Part shown: piece by piece, positions 15,494-24,816 of the stretch
How the letters are laid out: each line of letters begins with the position of its first letter
Numbering within the stretch: the first letter of the stretch is position 1
DNA from: Aurantimonas coralicida DSM 14790
Lineage (GTDB): Bacteria; Pseudomonadota; Alphaproteobacteria; Rhizobiales; Rhizobiaceae
DNA length: 64,000 nt
Assembly (NCBI RefSeq): GCF_000421645.1
Contig: NZ_ATXK01000005.1
Location: 1 to 64,000, forward strand
Direction of reading: 5' to 3'
Program-made: the position numbers and the translations under genes
Notes under the pieces: model-generated
Seen by the model: only the letters and a program-made list of their open reading frames with translations
Told to the model about the DNA's origin: nothing
Database searches by the model: none

Positions 15494-17233
15494 ATGCCGT
15501 TTCGCACGACGAGCACGCCACTCGCTCACGCGCTCGCAGAGCGCGGTTATGTCGACCCGACCCCCGTCCAGGACGCCGTCCTGGAGCCGCAGGCGGCCGA
15601 CCGCGACCTCCTCGTCTCCGCCCAGACCGGTTCGGGCAAGACCATTGCCTACGGGCTCGCCCTCGCCCCCACCCTGCTCGGCGAGGCCGAGCGCTTCGGC
15701 CCGGCCGGCGCGCCGATGGCGCTGATCGTCGCGCCGACGCGCGAACTCGCCATGCAGGTGACGACCGAACTCGCCTGGCTCTACGCCCAGACCGGCGCCG
15801 AAATGGTGACCTGCGTCGGCGGCATGGATCCGCGCGCCGAAAAGCGCAAGCTGGCCCAGGGCGCCCACATCGTCGTCGGCACGCCCGGCCGCCTACGCGA
15901 TCATCTCGAACGCGGCGCCCTGCAGATCGGCGGCCTGAAGGCGCTGGTGCTCGACGAAGCCGACGAGATGCTCAATCTCGGCTTCCGCGAGGATCTGGAG
16001 TTCCTGCTGGAGGCCACCCCGCGCGAGCGGCGCACGCTGCTGTTCTCGGCGACGCTGCCGAAGCTGATCTCGTCCATGGCCAAGCGCTACCAGCGCGATG
16101 CCCTGCGCATCGAGGCGACGCGCAGCAGCGCCGCCCATGCCGACATCGAATACAAGGCGATCCGCATCGCGCCGAACGAGCTGGAACACGCCGTCGTCAA
16201 CGTCCTGCGCTTCAATGATGCGCCAAGCGCGATCGTATTCTGCAACACCCGCGAGGCGGTGCGGCATCTGTCGTCCGGCCTTCTGGAGCGCGGCTTCTCG
16301 GCGGTGACGCTGTCGGGCGAACTCGGCCAGGCCGAGCGCAACCAGGCCATGCAGGCGCTGCGCGACGGCCGTGCACGGGTGTGTGTGGCCACCGACGTCG
16401 CCGCCCGCGGCATCGACCTGCCGGGCCTCGCGCTGGTCATTCACGCCGATCTGCCGAGCGACGCCGAGACGCTGCAGCACCGCAGCGGCCGCACCGGCCG
16501 CGCCGGGCGCAAGGGCATCTCGGTGCTGCTGGTGCCGATCTCGCGCCGTCGCAAGGCCGAGCGGCTTCTGGCCGAAGCGCGGATCCGGGCCGAATGGGGC
16601 GGTACGCCCTCGGCCGACGCCATCCGCAAGCTCGACGAGGACCGGCTCCTGACCGATCCGGTACTGGCGCAGGAGCCCGGCGAGGACGATCTCGCCGCCG
16701 CCCGCAGCCTCCTGGAGAAGCATTCGCCGGAAACCATCGCCGCGGCACTGGCAAGGCTCTATCGCTCGCGCCTGCCGGCGCCCGAGGACGTCTTCGATCC
16801 CGGCTTCGGCCCCGACCCGAAGGCCGGCAAGGATTTCGCCGGCAAGGAACGCACGCCGCGCAAGGAGCGCGATCAGGCCAGCGGCCCGATGGTGTGGTTC
16901 CACATGGATGTCGGCCGGCGCAACAATGCCGATCCGAAGTGGATCCTGCCGCTGCTGTGCCGCCGCGGCAAGATCACCCGGCAGGAGATCGGCATGATCA
17001 AGATCTTCGATCGCGAGACGAAGTTCGAGATCTCCGAGAGCGTCGCCAAGCGCTTTGCCGACGCCGCCGAAGTCAGCGACGGCGACGACATCACCATCTC
17101 CCCGACGGGCGCACCGGGCGGGGGCGATGCCGACCGCAAGGGCGGCTTCAGCAAGAAGCCGTTCAACCGCAAGGGCGGCACCGGTCCCGGCAGCGCCAAG
17201 CCGCGCCGCCCGCGGCCCAAGCCGAAGGGCTGA
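15494..17233 (+). CDS. DEAD-box ATP-dependent RNA helicase with DbpA-type C-terminal domain
   Basis: This is a 579-residue helicase. The motifs occur in order: Q-motif region DPTPVQ, Walker A AQTGSGKT (43-50), PTRELAMQ, TPGR, DEAD at 154-157, SAT in LLFSATLP, VFCNTREAV, DVAARGIDLP and HRSGRTGRAGR. The C-terminal part contains a DbpA-like RNA-binding domain (MVWFHMDVGRRNNADPKWIL to about residue 515), which in DbpA/DeaD proteins contacts structured RNA. A basic Lys/Arg/Pro/Gly tail follows. Likely roles are ribosome assembly or mRNA turnover in the cold. The ATG at 15494 begins the conserved helicase core. Confidence 0.93.
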   Translation: MPFRTTSTPLAHALAERGYVDPTPVQDAVLEPQAADRDLLVSAQTGSGKTIAYGLALAPTLLGEAERFGPAGAPMALIVAPTRELAMQVTTELAWLYAQTGAEMVTCVGGMDPRAEKRKLAQGAHIVVGTPGRLRDHLERGALQIGGLKALVLDEADEMLNLGFREDLEFLLEATPRERRTLLFSATLPKLISSMAKRYQRDALRIEATRSSAAHADIEYKAIRIAPNELEHAVVNVLRFNDAPSAIVFCNTREAVRHLSSGLLERGFSAVTLSGELGQAERNQAMQALRDGRARVCVATDVAARGIDLPGLALVIHADLPSDAETLQHRSGRTGRAGRKGISVLLVPISRRRKAERLLAEARIRAEWGGTPSADAIRKLDEDRLLTDPVLAQEPGEDDLAAARSLLEKHSPETIAAALARLYRSRLPAPEDVFDPGFGPDPKAGKDFAGKERTPRKERDQASGPMVWFHMDVGRRNNADPKWILPLLCRRGKITRQEIGMIKIFDRETKFEISESVAKRFADAAEVSDGDDITISPTGAPGGGDADRKGGFSKKPFNRKGGTGPGSAKPRRPRPKPKG

Positions 17234-17247
17234 TCCAGCTAATGACG

Positions 17248-17268
17248 ACCGGGCGCCCGGCGCCCGGT
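17248..17268. terminator. hairpin between convergent helicase and alcohol dehydrogenase genes
   Basis: A 9-bp perfect stem (17248-17256 and 17260-17268) with a 3-base loop lies 14 bases after the helicase stop and 47 bases after the dehydrogenase stop on the other strand. There is no U-tract on either side. It may be a bidirectional terminator or may rely on Rho. Confidence 0.5.
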
Positions 17269-17315
17269 TCGTCAATCCTCGATAACCTCCCGAGCCAGGC
17301 GTTGCGCCTTTCGGC

Positions 17316-18446
17316 TCAATAGGCCTCTTCGAGCAGTTTCAGGAAATCGGCCGCGACGGCCGGCCGCGGATTGGTGGCCGTCGAATGGTCGCGCTCGGCG
17401 CCCTCGGCGACGAGGCCGAAACAGTCGCGCGGCACGTTCATTTCCGACAGGGTCGTCGGCATGGCGAGATCGCGGTTCAGCGCGGTGATCGCCGCGGCCA
17501 GATCGGCGCCCGCCTCCAGCCCCATCGCAGCGGCCAGCGCCCGGTACTTTTCCTCGGCCGACGGCGCGTTGTAGCGCAGCACCGCCGGCAGCAGGATGGC
17601 GTTGATCGTGCCGTGATGCAGGCGCACGCTCTTCAGTCCGCCGAGCGGATGCGACAGCGAGTGGACCGCGCCGAGCCCCTTCTGGAAGGTCATGCCGCCC
17701 TGCAGCGCCGCCATCATCATCTCGCTGCGCGCGGTGATGTCGTCGCCGGCCTCCGTCGCCCGGCGGATCCAGCGCATGGCGCGGGCCAGCCCGTCCAGCG
17801 CGATCGCCTCGGCCGGCGGATTGTAGCGCGGCGACAGATAGGTCTCGATGCAGTGGGTGACGGCGTCCATGCCGGTCGCCGCGGTCAGTCCCGAGGGCAG
17901 GCCGACGGTCAGCTCCGGATCGCAGATCGCCACGCTCGGGATCATGTGCGGCGAGATGAAGCCGAGCTTGCGGCCGTCGTCGAGCGTGACGAGCGCGGCG
18001 CGCCCGACCTCGCTGCCGGTGCCGGCGGTCGTCGGAATGGCGATCAGCGGCGGCTTGTTCGCGGTGATCTTCGGAATGCCACCGAGGATCGCGGCGTATT
18101 GTTCCAGCGGTCCGGCATGGGTGGCCAGCAGCGACACCGCCTTGGCCAGGTCGATGGGCGAGCCGCCGCCGATCGCCACGAGGCTGTCGCAGCCATGCTC
18201 GCGATAGAGCGCCAGAGCCGCGTTGACCGCCGCTTCGGTCGGGTTCTCGGGGGTGCCGTCGAAGACCACCGTGTCGGCAGGCAGGCCGCCGGCCGACAGC
18301 ACGCGCTCCACCAGCCCCGCCGCGACGATCCCCTTGTCGGCGACGACCATCGGCGTGCGAACGCCCAGTTCGCGCAATTCCGCGCCGAGCAGGCTGGCGG
18401 CCCCGACCTCGAACTGGATCTTCGTCAGATAGGTGATCAAGGCCAT
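17316..18446 (-). CDS. iron-containing alcohol dehydrogenase
   Basis: This 376-residue group III dehydrogenase has the NAD-binding GGGSPIDLAKAVSLL (the usual GGGS at about 92-95), IPTTAGTGSEV (about 135-145), and the metal-binding Asp/His series: AICDPELT, the helix with MDAVTHCIETYLS, GAVHSLSHPLGG and LHHGTINAILLP. I chose the ATG at 18446 because GGGGAGA lies just upstream and the family N-terminus begins there. It could oxidise a short-chain alcohol or reduce an aldehyde such as lactaldehyde, maleylacetate or succinate semialdehyde. The family is too broad to choose. Confidence 0.92.
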   Translation of the reverse strand: MALITYLTKIQFEVGAASLLGAELRELGVRTPMVVADKGIVAAGLVERVLSAGGLPADTVVFDGTPENPTEAAVNAALALYREHGCDSLVAIGGGSPIDLAKAVSLLATHAGPLEQYAAILGGIPKITANKPPLIAIPTTAGTGSEVGRAALVTLDDGRKLGFISPHMIPSVAICDPELTVGLPSGLTAATGMDAVTHCIETYLSPRYNPPAEAIALDGLARAMRWIRRATEAGDDITARSEMMMAALQGGMTFQKGLGAVHSLSHPLGGLKSVRLHHGTINAILLPAVLRYNAPSAEEKYRALAAAMGLEAGADLAAAITALNRDLAMPTTLSEMNVPRDCFGLVAEGAERDHSTATNPRPAVAADFLKLLEEAY

Positions 18447-18788
18447 GCGAATCTCCCCAATGGCATTTTGGCGCGCGGGCCCCTTGCCCCTCCGGCGGAC
18501 GCGCACGGGGACATGTCCTAATCCTTGCGAACGATTTTGGGAATGCCGCCGCGGCTTGCGCGGCCAACGCTACGCGGTTCGCGCGTAGCAGCCTGAAACC
18601 GGCTGATGGCAGCCAGCAGGCGCACGACGTGCGTCAGAACGCGGTCGTTACAGCCGCCAGACCGAGTTTTTCCACTGTCATCGAACCTTCATGCTTGTGT
18701 CACCGATCGGTTTTGAAGCACTCCTAGAGAAGCGGCTTGCAACGAGCTCGGCAACAGGGCCCGAGAGTCGCATCAAGGGTGAGGAAAC
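18447..18788. other. divergent intergenic region with the ugp promoter
   Basis: These 342 bases separate the alcohol dehydrogenase from ugpB. They contain the PHO box at 18675-18703 and the ugpB ribosome site (GAGGAAAC before 18789). No coding frame stands out. Confidence 0.6.
18675..18703 (+). promoter_or_regulatory. PHO box (PhoB binding site) upstream of ugpBAEC
   Basis: Three 7-base repeats occur with exact 11-base periodicity: CTGTCAT (18675-18681), CCTTCAT (18686-18692) and GTGTCAC (18697-18703). The consensus PhoB half-site is CTGTCAT with a four-base spacer, so this is a strong three-unit box. It ends 85 bases before the ugpB ATG. Repeat and spacing are seen directly; PhoB control of ugp is established in other proteobacteria and inferred here. 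Confidence 0.8.
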
Positions 18789-20096
18789 ATGATGAACCGC
18801 AAAATTCTGGGCGCCGCCGTCGCGCTGGGCGCGCTGGTCGCTGGCGCAGGTCAGGCCGTCGCTGTGACCGAGCTGCAGTGGTGGCACGCGATGTCGGGCG
18901 CCAACAACGAAGTCGTCGACACGCTCGCCAAGGAATTCAACGAGAGCCAGGACGCCTACAAGATCACCCCGGTCTTCAAGGGCACCTACCCCGAGACGCT
19001 GAACGCCGGCATCGCTGCCTTCCGCGCCAAGCAGCCGCCGGCGATCATTCAGGTGTTCGACGTGGGCACCGGCGTGATGATGGGCGCCGAGGGTGCGGTC
19101 ATGCCGGTCGCCGACGTCCTGGAAGCCGGCGGCTATAATTTCGACAAGTCGAACTACCTGCCCGGCATCGTCGCCTATTACTCCAAGCCGGACGGCACGA
19201 TGCTGTCCTTCCCGTACAATTCCTCGTCACCTATCCTGTACTACAACAAGGACATCTTCGAGAAGGCCGGCCTCGACGTCGACAGCCCGCCGGAGACCTG
19301 GCAGGACGTGTTCGCGGCCGCCCGCACCATCAAGGAATCGGGCGCGGCCGAGTGCGGCTACACCTCGACCTGGCTGACCTGGATCCACCTCGAGAACTTC
19401 GCGGCGTGGAACAACGTGGCCTATGGCACCAACGAGAACGGCCTGGCCGGCACCGATGTCGAGCTGAAGCTCAACGAGCCGCTCTATGTCCAGCATTTCC
19501 AGGACATCGCCGATCTCGCCAAGGACGGCGTCTTCCGCTACGGCGGCCGCACCTCGGAAGCCAAGCAGCTCTTCCTGTCGGGCGAGTGCGGGATCCTGAC
19601 GGAATCCTCCGGCGGTCTCGGCGACATCGTCAAGTCGGGCATGAACTACGGCATCGGCCAGCTTCCCTATGACGCCAATGCCGAGGGCGCGCCGCAGAAC
19701 ACCATTCCGGGCGGCGCCAGCCTCTGGGTCTTCGGCGGCAAGTCCGACGAGGAGTACAAGGGCATCGCGGAGTTCTTCAACTTCCTGTCCCAGACCGAGA
19801 TCCAGTCGCGCCTGCACCAGGTGTCGGGTTACCTGCCGGTGACCATGGACGCCTACGAGGCGACCAAGGATTCGGGCTTCTACGAGAAGAACCCGGGCCG
19901 CGAGACCCCGATCCTGCAGATGATGGGCAAGGAGCCGACCGAGAACTCCAAGGGCGTGCGCCTGCCCAACCTGCCGCAGCTGCGCGACATTGAGAACGAG
20001 CAGTTCGAGCTGATGCTGTCGGGCCAGCAGGACGCCCAGGCCGCGCTCGACAAGATCGTCGAACTCGGCAACGAGGCGATCGCCGAAGCGCAGTAA
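18789..20096 (+). CDS. ugpB: sn-glycerol-3-phosphate periplasmic binding protein
   Basis: This 435-residue extracellular solute-binding protein (family 1) delivers glycerol-3-phosphate and glycerophosphodiesters to the UgpAE channel. Its signal peptide (MMNRKILGAAVALGALVAGAGQAVA) is followed by TELQWWHAMSGANNEVVDTLAKEFN, the typical UgpB start. Other UgpB-like features are YPETLNAGIAAFRAKQPPAIIQVFDVGTGVMM and FPYNSSSPILYYNKD. GEGAPQNTIPGGASLWVFGGK-like text (here AEGAPQNTIPGGASLWV) is also typical. The order ugpB-A-E-C is canonical and lies downstream of a PHO box. A 12-bp hairpin separates it from ugpA. Confidence 0.95.
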   Translation: MMNRKILGAAVALGALVAGAGQAVAVTELQWWHAMSGANNEVVDTLAKEFNESQDAYKITPVFKGTYPETLNAGIAAFRAKQPPAIIQVFDVGTGVMMGAEGAVMPVADVLEAGGYNFDKSNYLPGIVAYYSKPDGTMLSFPYNSSSPILYYNKDIFEKAGLDVDSPPETWQDVFAAARTIKESGAAECGYTSTWLTWIHLENFAAWNNVAYGTNENGLAGTDVELKLNEPLYVQHFQDIADLAKDGVFRYGGRTSEAKQLFLSGECGILTESSGGLGDIVKSGMNYGIGQLPYDANAEGAPQNTIPGGASLWVFGGKSDEEYKGIAEFFNFLSQTEIQSRLHQVSGYLPVTMDAYEATKDSGFYEKNPGRETPILQMMGKEPTENSKGVRLPNLPQLRDIENEQFELMLSGQQDAQAALDKIVELGNEAIAEAQ

Positions 20097-20111
20097 GCGC
20101 CATCGTCACCG

Positions 20112-20138
20112 ACGCCGGGCGGTTCGACCGCCCGGCGT
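20112..20138 (+). terminator. hairpin between ugpB and ugpA
   Basis: A perfect 12-bp stem (20112-20123 and 20127-20138) with a TCG loop lies 15 bases after the ugpB stop. It is followed by TGTTCT rather than a clean U-tract, so partial termination or mRNA 3' protection of ugpB is more likely than full termination. Confidence 0.6.
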
Positions 20139-20204
20139 TGTTCTGCCTGTCGCCCTTTTCCCGTCGCCACGCGCCATGCGCGGCGGCCCAGTCCCAGAGA
20201 CGCC

Positions 20205-21086
20205 GTGTCGAAAGCCGTCTTTCCCAACAAGTGGCTGCCCTATCTGCTGCTCGCGCCGCAGGTGGCGATCACGCTGGTGTTCTTCTACTGGCCGGCCAGC
20301 CAGGCGCTCTATCAATCGGTGCTGCGCCAGGACCCGTTCGGGCTGAAGACGACATTCGTCGGCCTCGCCAATTTCCGCTCGGTGCTGAGCGACCCCGGCT
20401 ATCTCAACGCGGTGAAGGTCACGGCGATCTTCTCCTTCTCCACCGCGATCCTCGCCATGGCGCTGGCGCTGCTGCTGGCGTCGGCGGCCGAGAAGGTGGT
20501 GCGCGGCAAGGGCTTCTACCGCACCCTGCTGATCTGGCCCTATGCGGTGGCGCCCGCGGTCGCCGGCATGCTGTGGCTGTTCATGTTCAACCCCGCCATG
20601 GGCACCTTCGCCTACATGCTGCGCCGGTCCGGCTACAACTGGGACCCGCTCTTGAACGGTGACCAGGCGATGCTGCTGGTGGTGGTGGCGGCCGCCTGGA
20701 AGCAGATCAGCTACAATTTCCTGTTCTTCGTCGCGGCGCTGCAGTCGATCCCGAAATCCCTGACCGAGGCTGCCGCCATCGACGGCGCCGGCTCGACCAA
20801 GCGGTTCTGGACCATCGTCTTCCCGCTGATCGCGCCGACGACCTTCTTCCTGCTCGTCGTCAATACGGTCTACGCCTTCTTCGACACTTTCGGCATCATC
20901 GACGCGGTCACCGCCGGCGGTCCGGCGCGGGCCACCGAGACGCTGGTCTACAAGGTCTATATCGACGGCTTCGTGAATCTCGACCTCGGCAGTTCGGCGG
21001 CCCAGTCGGTGATCCTGATGGCGATCGTCATCGCCCTGACGGCGGTACAGTTCCGCTACGTGGAACGGCGGGTGCACTATGGCTGA
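20205..21086 (+). CDS. ugpA: sn-glycerol-3-phosphate ABC permease
   Basis: This 293-residue permease has six membrane segments (starting [21 protein letters not shown]) and the EAA coupling motif [25 protein letters not shown]. The start is a GTG at 20205. The conserved UgpA N-terminus ([19 protein letters not shown]) begins there and no upstream ATG is in frame. It forms the channel with UgpE. The 18-base gap to ugpE indicates one operon. Confidence 0.94.
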   Translation: MSKAVFPNKWLPYLLLAPQVAITLVFFYWPASQALYQSVLRQDPFGLKTTFVGLANFRSVLSDPGYLNAVKVTAIFSFSTAILAMALALLLASAAEKVVRGKGFYRTLLIWPYAVAPAVAGMLWLFMFNPAMGTFAYMLRRSGYNWDPLLNGDQAMLLVVVAAAWKQISYNFLFFVAALQSIPKSLTEAAAIDGAGSTKRFWTIVFPLIAPTTFFLLVVNTVYAFFDTFGIIDAVTAGGPARATETLVYKVYIDGFVNLDLGSSAAQSVILMAIVIALTAVQFRYVERRVHYG

Positions 21087-21104
21087 TCCCCGGAACCACC
21101 GCCC

Positions 21105-21953
21105 ATGATCGAGCGCAGCCCCATCGGCCGGCCGGTCGCCCACGTGCTTCTCGTGCTGGGCCTGGCGATCGTCGCCTTCCCGATCTACTACACCTTCGTC
21201 GCCTCGACGCAGACGCTGCAGACCATCCTGCGGCCACCGCTGCCGCTGGTGCCGGGCGACCAGTTCCTCGACAATTACGGCGAGGCGCTGTTCGGCGGCG
21301 TCGACCGGATCGGCGGCGTCAGCGTCTGGACCCTGCTGTTCAACACCTCGGTGATGGCGCTGGGCATCGCGGTGGGCAAGATCGTCATCTCGATCCTGTC
21401 GGCCTTCGCGATCGTGTTCTTCCGCTTCCCGCTGCGCATGACCTTCTTCTGGCTGATCTTCATTACGCTGATGCTGCCGGTCGAGGTGCGCATCCTGCCG
21501 ACCTACAAGGTGATGGTCGATCTTGGCATGATCGACACCTATGCCGGGCTGATCCTGCCGCTGATCGCCTCGGCCACCGCGACGCTCCTGTTCCGGCAGT
21601 TCTTCATGACCATTCCGTCCGAACTGGTGGAGGCGGCGCGGGTTGACGCGGCCGGGCCGATGCGCTTCTTCCGCGACATCCTGCTGCCGCTCTCCAAGAC
21701 CAACATCGCGGCCCTGTTCGTGATCCTCTTCATCTATGGCTGGACGCAGTATCTGTGGCCGCTGCTCGTCACCAACGACAACCAGATGAACACGATCGTC
21801 ATCGCCCTGAAGAAGATGGTGTCCTTCGCCGACGCCGATACGCCGTGGCATCTGGTCATGGTGACGGCGATCCTGGCGATCGCGCCCCCCGTCCTGGTCG
21901 TCGTCCTGATGCAGCGCTGGTTCGTGCGCGGCCTCGTCGAAGCGGAGAAGTAA
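21105..21953 (+). CDS. ugpE: sn-glycerol-3-phosphate ABC permease
   Basis: This 282-residue permease is the second channel subunit. It begins [35 protein letters not shown], has six membrane segments and carries the coupling motif [22 protein letters not shown]. It ends GLVEAEK, and only two bases separate its stop from the TTG start of ugpC. All features fit UgpE. Confidence 0.94.
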   Translation: MIERSPIGRPVAHVLLVLGLAIVAFPIYYTFVASTQTLQTILRPPLPLVPGDQFLDNYGEALFGGVDRIGGVSVWTLLFNTSVMALGIAVGKIVISILSAFAIVFFRFPLRMTFFWLIFITLMLPVEVRILPTYKVMVDLGMIDTYAGLILPLIASATATLLFRQFFMTIPSELVEAARVDAAGPMRFFRDILLPLSKTNIAALFVILFIYGWTQYLWPLLVTNDNQMNTIVIALKKMVSFADADTPWHLVMVTAILAIAPPVLVVVLMQRWFVRGLVEAEK

Positions 21954-21955
21954 AC

Positions 21956-23029
21956 TTGGCAGGCATCGAACTGAGGGACGTGCGCAAGGTCTATGCCGGC
22001 AATGTGGAGGCCGTGAAGGGCGTCTCGCTGGATATTCCCGATGGCGAATTCGTCGTCCTCGTCGGCCCGTCCGGCTGCGGAAAGTCGACGCTCTTGCGCA
22101 TGGTGGCCGGGCTGGAGGCGATCTCCTCCGGCACGATCACCATCGGTGATCGGGTGGTCAACGACCTGGAGCCGGCCCAGCGCGACATCGCCATGGTGTT
22201 CCAGAACTACGCGCTCTATCCGCATATGAGCGTGCGCCAGAACCTCGAATACGGCCTGAAGAACCGCAAGATGGCGAAGGACGAGATCGCCCGGCGCGTC
22301 GAGGAGGCCTCGAAGGTGCTGGAGATCGCCCCGCTCCTGTCGCGCAAGCCCGGCCAGCTCTCCGGCGGCCAGCGCCAGCGCGTGGCCATGGGCCGCGCCA
22401 TCGTGCGCGAGCCGGCGGCCTTCCTGTTCGACGAGCCGCTGTCCAATCTCGACGCCAAGCTGCGGGTCCAGATGCGCGCCGAGATCCGGCGGCTGCAGCG
22501 CCAGTTCGCCACCACCAGCCTCTACGTGACCCACGACCAGCTCGAGGCGATGACGCTGGCCGACCGGCTGGTCGTGCTGAACGCCGGCCGCATCGAGCAG
22601 GCCGGCTCGCCGATGGAGATCTACGAGCGTCCGGCAAGCCTGTTCGTCGCCACCTTCATCGGCTCGCCGGCGATGAACCTCGTGCCGCTCGGCGGCGGGG
22701 CCGCGGGCGTTTCCGGCATCAGCGGCCTCGACGACGCCGGCGCGGCGACGGCGTCCGGCGTGACCCTCGGCATCCGCCCCGAGCACATGCGGCTTCTCGC
22801 CGATGCGCCGGCCGCTCCGGGCGAATTCGTCTGCGACCTCACCGTCAGCGGCGTCGAGGTGGTCGGCGCCGAGAGCTACGTCTATGGCGCGCTGCCGGAC
22901 AAGGGTCCGGAGATCGCCGTGCGGGTGGCCGGCTACAGCCATCTGGAGCCGGGCACGAAGGTCCGCGCCGCCGCGCCGGTCTCGGCCCTGCACCGCTTCG
23001 ACACGTCGAGCGGCCTGCGCATCGACTGA
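21956..23029 (+). CDS. ugpC: sn-glycerol-3-phosphate ABC ATP-binding protein
   Basis: This is a 357-residue MalK-type ATPase. Walker A (GPSGCGKST) is at 37-45, with the signature [17 protein letters not shown], Walker [17 protein letters not shown], the switch His in [10 protein letters not shown] and a C-terminal regulatory TOBE domain (about 235-355). The start is a TTG at 21956, preceded by GGAGAAG and placed two bases after the ugpE stop. The in-frame ATG at 21755 lies deep inside ugpE and is rejected. In Ugp systems this subunit is inhibited by internal phosphate; that property is known for the family and is not visible here. Confidence 0.94.
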   Translation: MAGIELRDVRKVYAGNVEAVKGVSLDIPDGEFVVLVGPSGCGKSTLLRMVAGLEAISSGTITIGDRVVNDLEPAQRDIAMVFQNYALYPHMSVRQNLEYGLKNRKMAKDEIARRVEEASKVLEIAPLLSRKPGQLSGGQRQRVAMGRAIVREPAAFLFDEPLSNLDAKLRVQMRAEIRRLQRQFATTSLYVTHDQLEAMTLADRLVVLNAGRIEQAGSPMEIYERPASLFVATFIGSPAMNLVPLGGGAAGVSGISGLDDAGAATASGVTLGIRPEHMRLLADAPAAPGEFVCDLTVSGVEVVGAESYVYGALPDKGPEIAVRVAGYSHLEPGTKVRAAAPVSALHRFDTSSGLRID

Positions 23030-23159
23030 GGCGCGCCGTCAGCGAGCCGCCAACCGCGAGGCTCATACCCGCGCTGCCGACATGGCTGGCCCTGCGCCGA
23101 CGCCGATACGCGGCCGCTTGCCGGCGCCCCGCGAAAGGCATAGGATAAATGCACAGACG

Positions 23160-23352
23160 CTAGCGGGAGAGACCGGCCGCAAGGCCGGCGCCGAAGGAGC
23201 AACCGCCCCGGAAACTCTCAGGCAAAAGGACCGCCTGCGTCTCTGCAAATTCCGAAGAGCGACGGCCATTCATCGGGCGTCCGCCGAAGGAGAAAGTGGC
23301 CGCCGGAAATTCCTCCGCGACTGCGAAGCTCTCAGGCTCATGACGGGAGGGG
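23160..23352 (+). promoter_or_regulatory. tandem glycine riboswitch
   Basis: Two glycine aptamers lie head to tail in the leader of the following gene. Aptamer I (about 23160-23246) has GGGAGAGACCGG, GCCGAAGGAGCAACCG and the conserved AAACTCTCAGGCAAAAGGAC. Aptamer II (about 23247-23352) has GCCGAAGGAGAAAGTGG, then GCGAAGCTCTCAGGCTCATG and GACGGGAGGGG. These are the hallmark elements of the class. A GC-rich hairpin (about 23361-23381) follows just before the AAAGGA ribosome site of the next gene and could be the expression platform. An out-of-frame ATG at 23354 follows a GGGAGGGG purine run. On-switch behaviour is expected from the class but is not provable from sequence. Confidence 0.93.
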
Positions 23353-23393
23353 CATGAACGACGCCCCCGCTGCGGCGGGGCGAAAGGATCGTC

Positions 23394-24689
23394 ATGACCT
23401 CCATCGCCGTCATCGGCGCCGGCATCACCGGTGTCACCACTGCCTATCAGCTCGTCCAGCGTGGCTTCGACGTGACCGTCTTCGACCGTCATGCCCATGC
23501 CGCCATGGAAACCTCCTTCGCCAATGGCGGCCAGCTTTCGGCCTCCAACGCCGAGGTCTGGAACCAGCCGAGCACCTTCCTCAAGGGCCTGAAGTGGATG
23601 CTGCGCAAGGATGCGCCGCTGCTCGTCCATCCCTCGCCCTCCTGGCACAAGCTGTCCTGGATGATGGAATTCGTCCTCGCCGCGCGCAGCTACGAGGCCA
23701 ACACCATCGCCACCACCCGGCTGGCGATCGCGGCGCGCCGGCATCTGCTGGACGCGGCCGAGCGCGAGGGCTTCGACTTCGACGCCGAGAAGCGCGGCAT
23801 CCTGCATGTCTATGAAAGCCGGGCGGAGATGGCCCATGCCGCCGGCGTGAACCGGCTCCTGGCCGAGGGTGGCCTGCGCCGCGACGCGGTGACGCCCGCC
23901 GAGATCGCCGCCATCGAGCCGACCATCCGCGGGGATTTCGTCGGCGGCTTCTTCACCGAATCCGACTTCACTGGCGACATCCACAAATACACCCGCCACC
24001 TGGCCGAGGCCTGCCGGCGGAAGGGCGCGACCTTCGCCTTCGATGCCGACGTGCGCAAGCTCGCCTCGCGCGGCGCCGACGGCGTCGACGTGACCTGGAA
24101 GGATGGCCGCCGGCCACAGGACGCGCCGCGCCAGCAGCGCTTCGACGGCATCGTCGTCTGCGCCGGCGTCGCCAGCCGCGCCTTCGCCCGCCAGCTCGGC
24201 GACCGGGTCAACATCTACCCGGTGAAGGGCTATTCGGTGACGGTGAACCTCACCGATGAGGCGAGCCGGGCCGGCGCGCCCTGGGTCAGCCTCCTCGACG
24301 ACCACGCCAAGGTCGTCACCAGCCGCCTCGGCGCCGACCGGCTGCGCATCGCCGGCACCGCGGAATTCGCCGGCGAGAACCGCGACATCAAGGCGGCCCG
24401 CATCCGGCCGCTGGTCGAGTGGTGCCGCACGCGCTTCCCGGAGATCGCGACGGTTTCGGTCGTGCCCTGGGCGGGCCTGCGCCCGATGATGCCGAACATG
24501 ATGCCGCGGGTCGGCGCCGGCCGGGCGGCCGGGGTGTTCTACAACACCGGCCACGGCCATCTCGGCTGGACCCTGTCGGCGGTGACGGCGGACATGATCG
24601 CCGGCGAGGTCGAGGCCCGCTATGCCCGCCCGCGTGCCGCCGGTTTCAGGCAGATGCCCGCCGAGACGGACCTGCCGGCCGCCGCCTGA
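23394..24689 (+). CDS. dadA: D-amino acid dehydrogenase (DadA-type FAD oxidoreductase)
   Basis: This 431-residue member of the DAO superfamily has an N-terminal dinucleotide fold, VIGAGITGVTTAYQL (residues 6-20), then the DadA-typical ETSFANGGQLSASNAEVWNQP. YPVKGYSVTV precedes the C-terminal half, and GVFYNTGHGHLGWTLSAVTADMIAGEV closes the FAD domain. DadA proteins oxidise D-alanine and other D-amino acids to 2-oxo acids and pass electrons to the respiratory chain. Control by a glycine riboswitch suggests that glycine, sarcosine or a related amine may be the real substrate or product. The start at 23394 follows AAAGGA. A strong terminator follows at 24725. Confidence 0.88.
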   Translation: MTSIAVIGAGITGVTTAYQLVQRGFDVTVFDRHAHAAMETSFANGGQLSASNAEVWNQPSTFLKGLKWMLRKDAPLLVHPSPSWHKLSWMMEFVLAARSYEANTIATTRLAIAARRHLLDAAEREGFDFDAEKRGILHVYESRAEMAHAAGVNRLLAEGGLRRDAVTPAEIAAIEPTIRGDFVGGFFTESDFTGDIHKYTRHLAEACRRKGATFAFDADVRKLASRGADGVDVTWKDGRRPQDAPRQQRFDGIVVCAGVASRAFARQLGDRVNIYPVKGYSVTVNLTDEASRAGAPWVSLLDDHAKVVTSRLGADRLRIAGTAEFAGENRDIKAARIRPLVEWCRTRFPEIATVSVVPWAGLRPMMPNMMPRVGAGRAAGVFYNTGHGHLGWTLSAVTADMIAGEVEARYARPRAAGFRQMPAETDLPAAA

Positions 24690-24724
24690 CGTTGCGGCTT
24701 CGCATACATCCACCCCGACCATTT

Positions 24725-24760
24725 CGGCCGTCCCTCGCCTGAGGGGCGGCCGTTGTTTTC
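24725..24760 (+). terminator. Rho-independent terminator after dadA
   Basis: A 12-bp stem (24725-24736 and 24741-24752, with one G-U pair) and a GCCT loop are followed by TTGTTTTC. This is the clearest intrinsic terminator on the plus strand of the window, 35 bases after the dadA stop. Confidence 0.85.
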
Positions 24761-24816
24761 TCCCCGCCTGCTTCGATCCGGCGACACTGGTCGCGGTGAC
24801 GGGACGGGAGGGAGCG

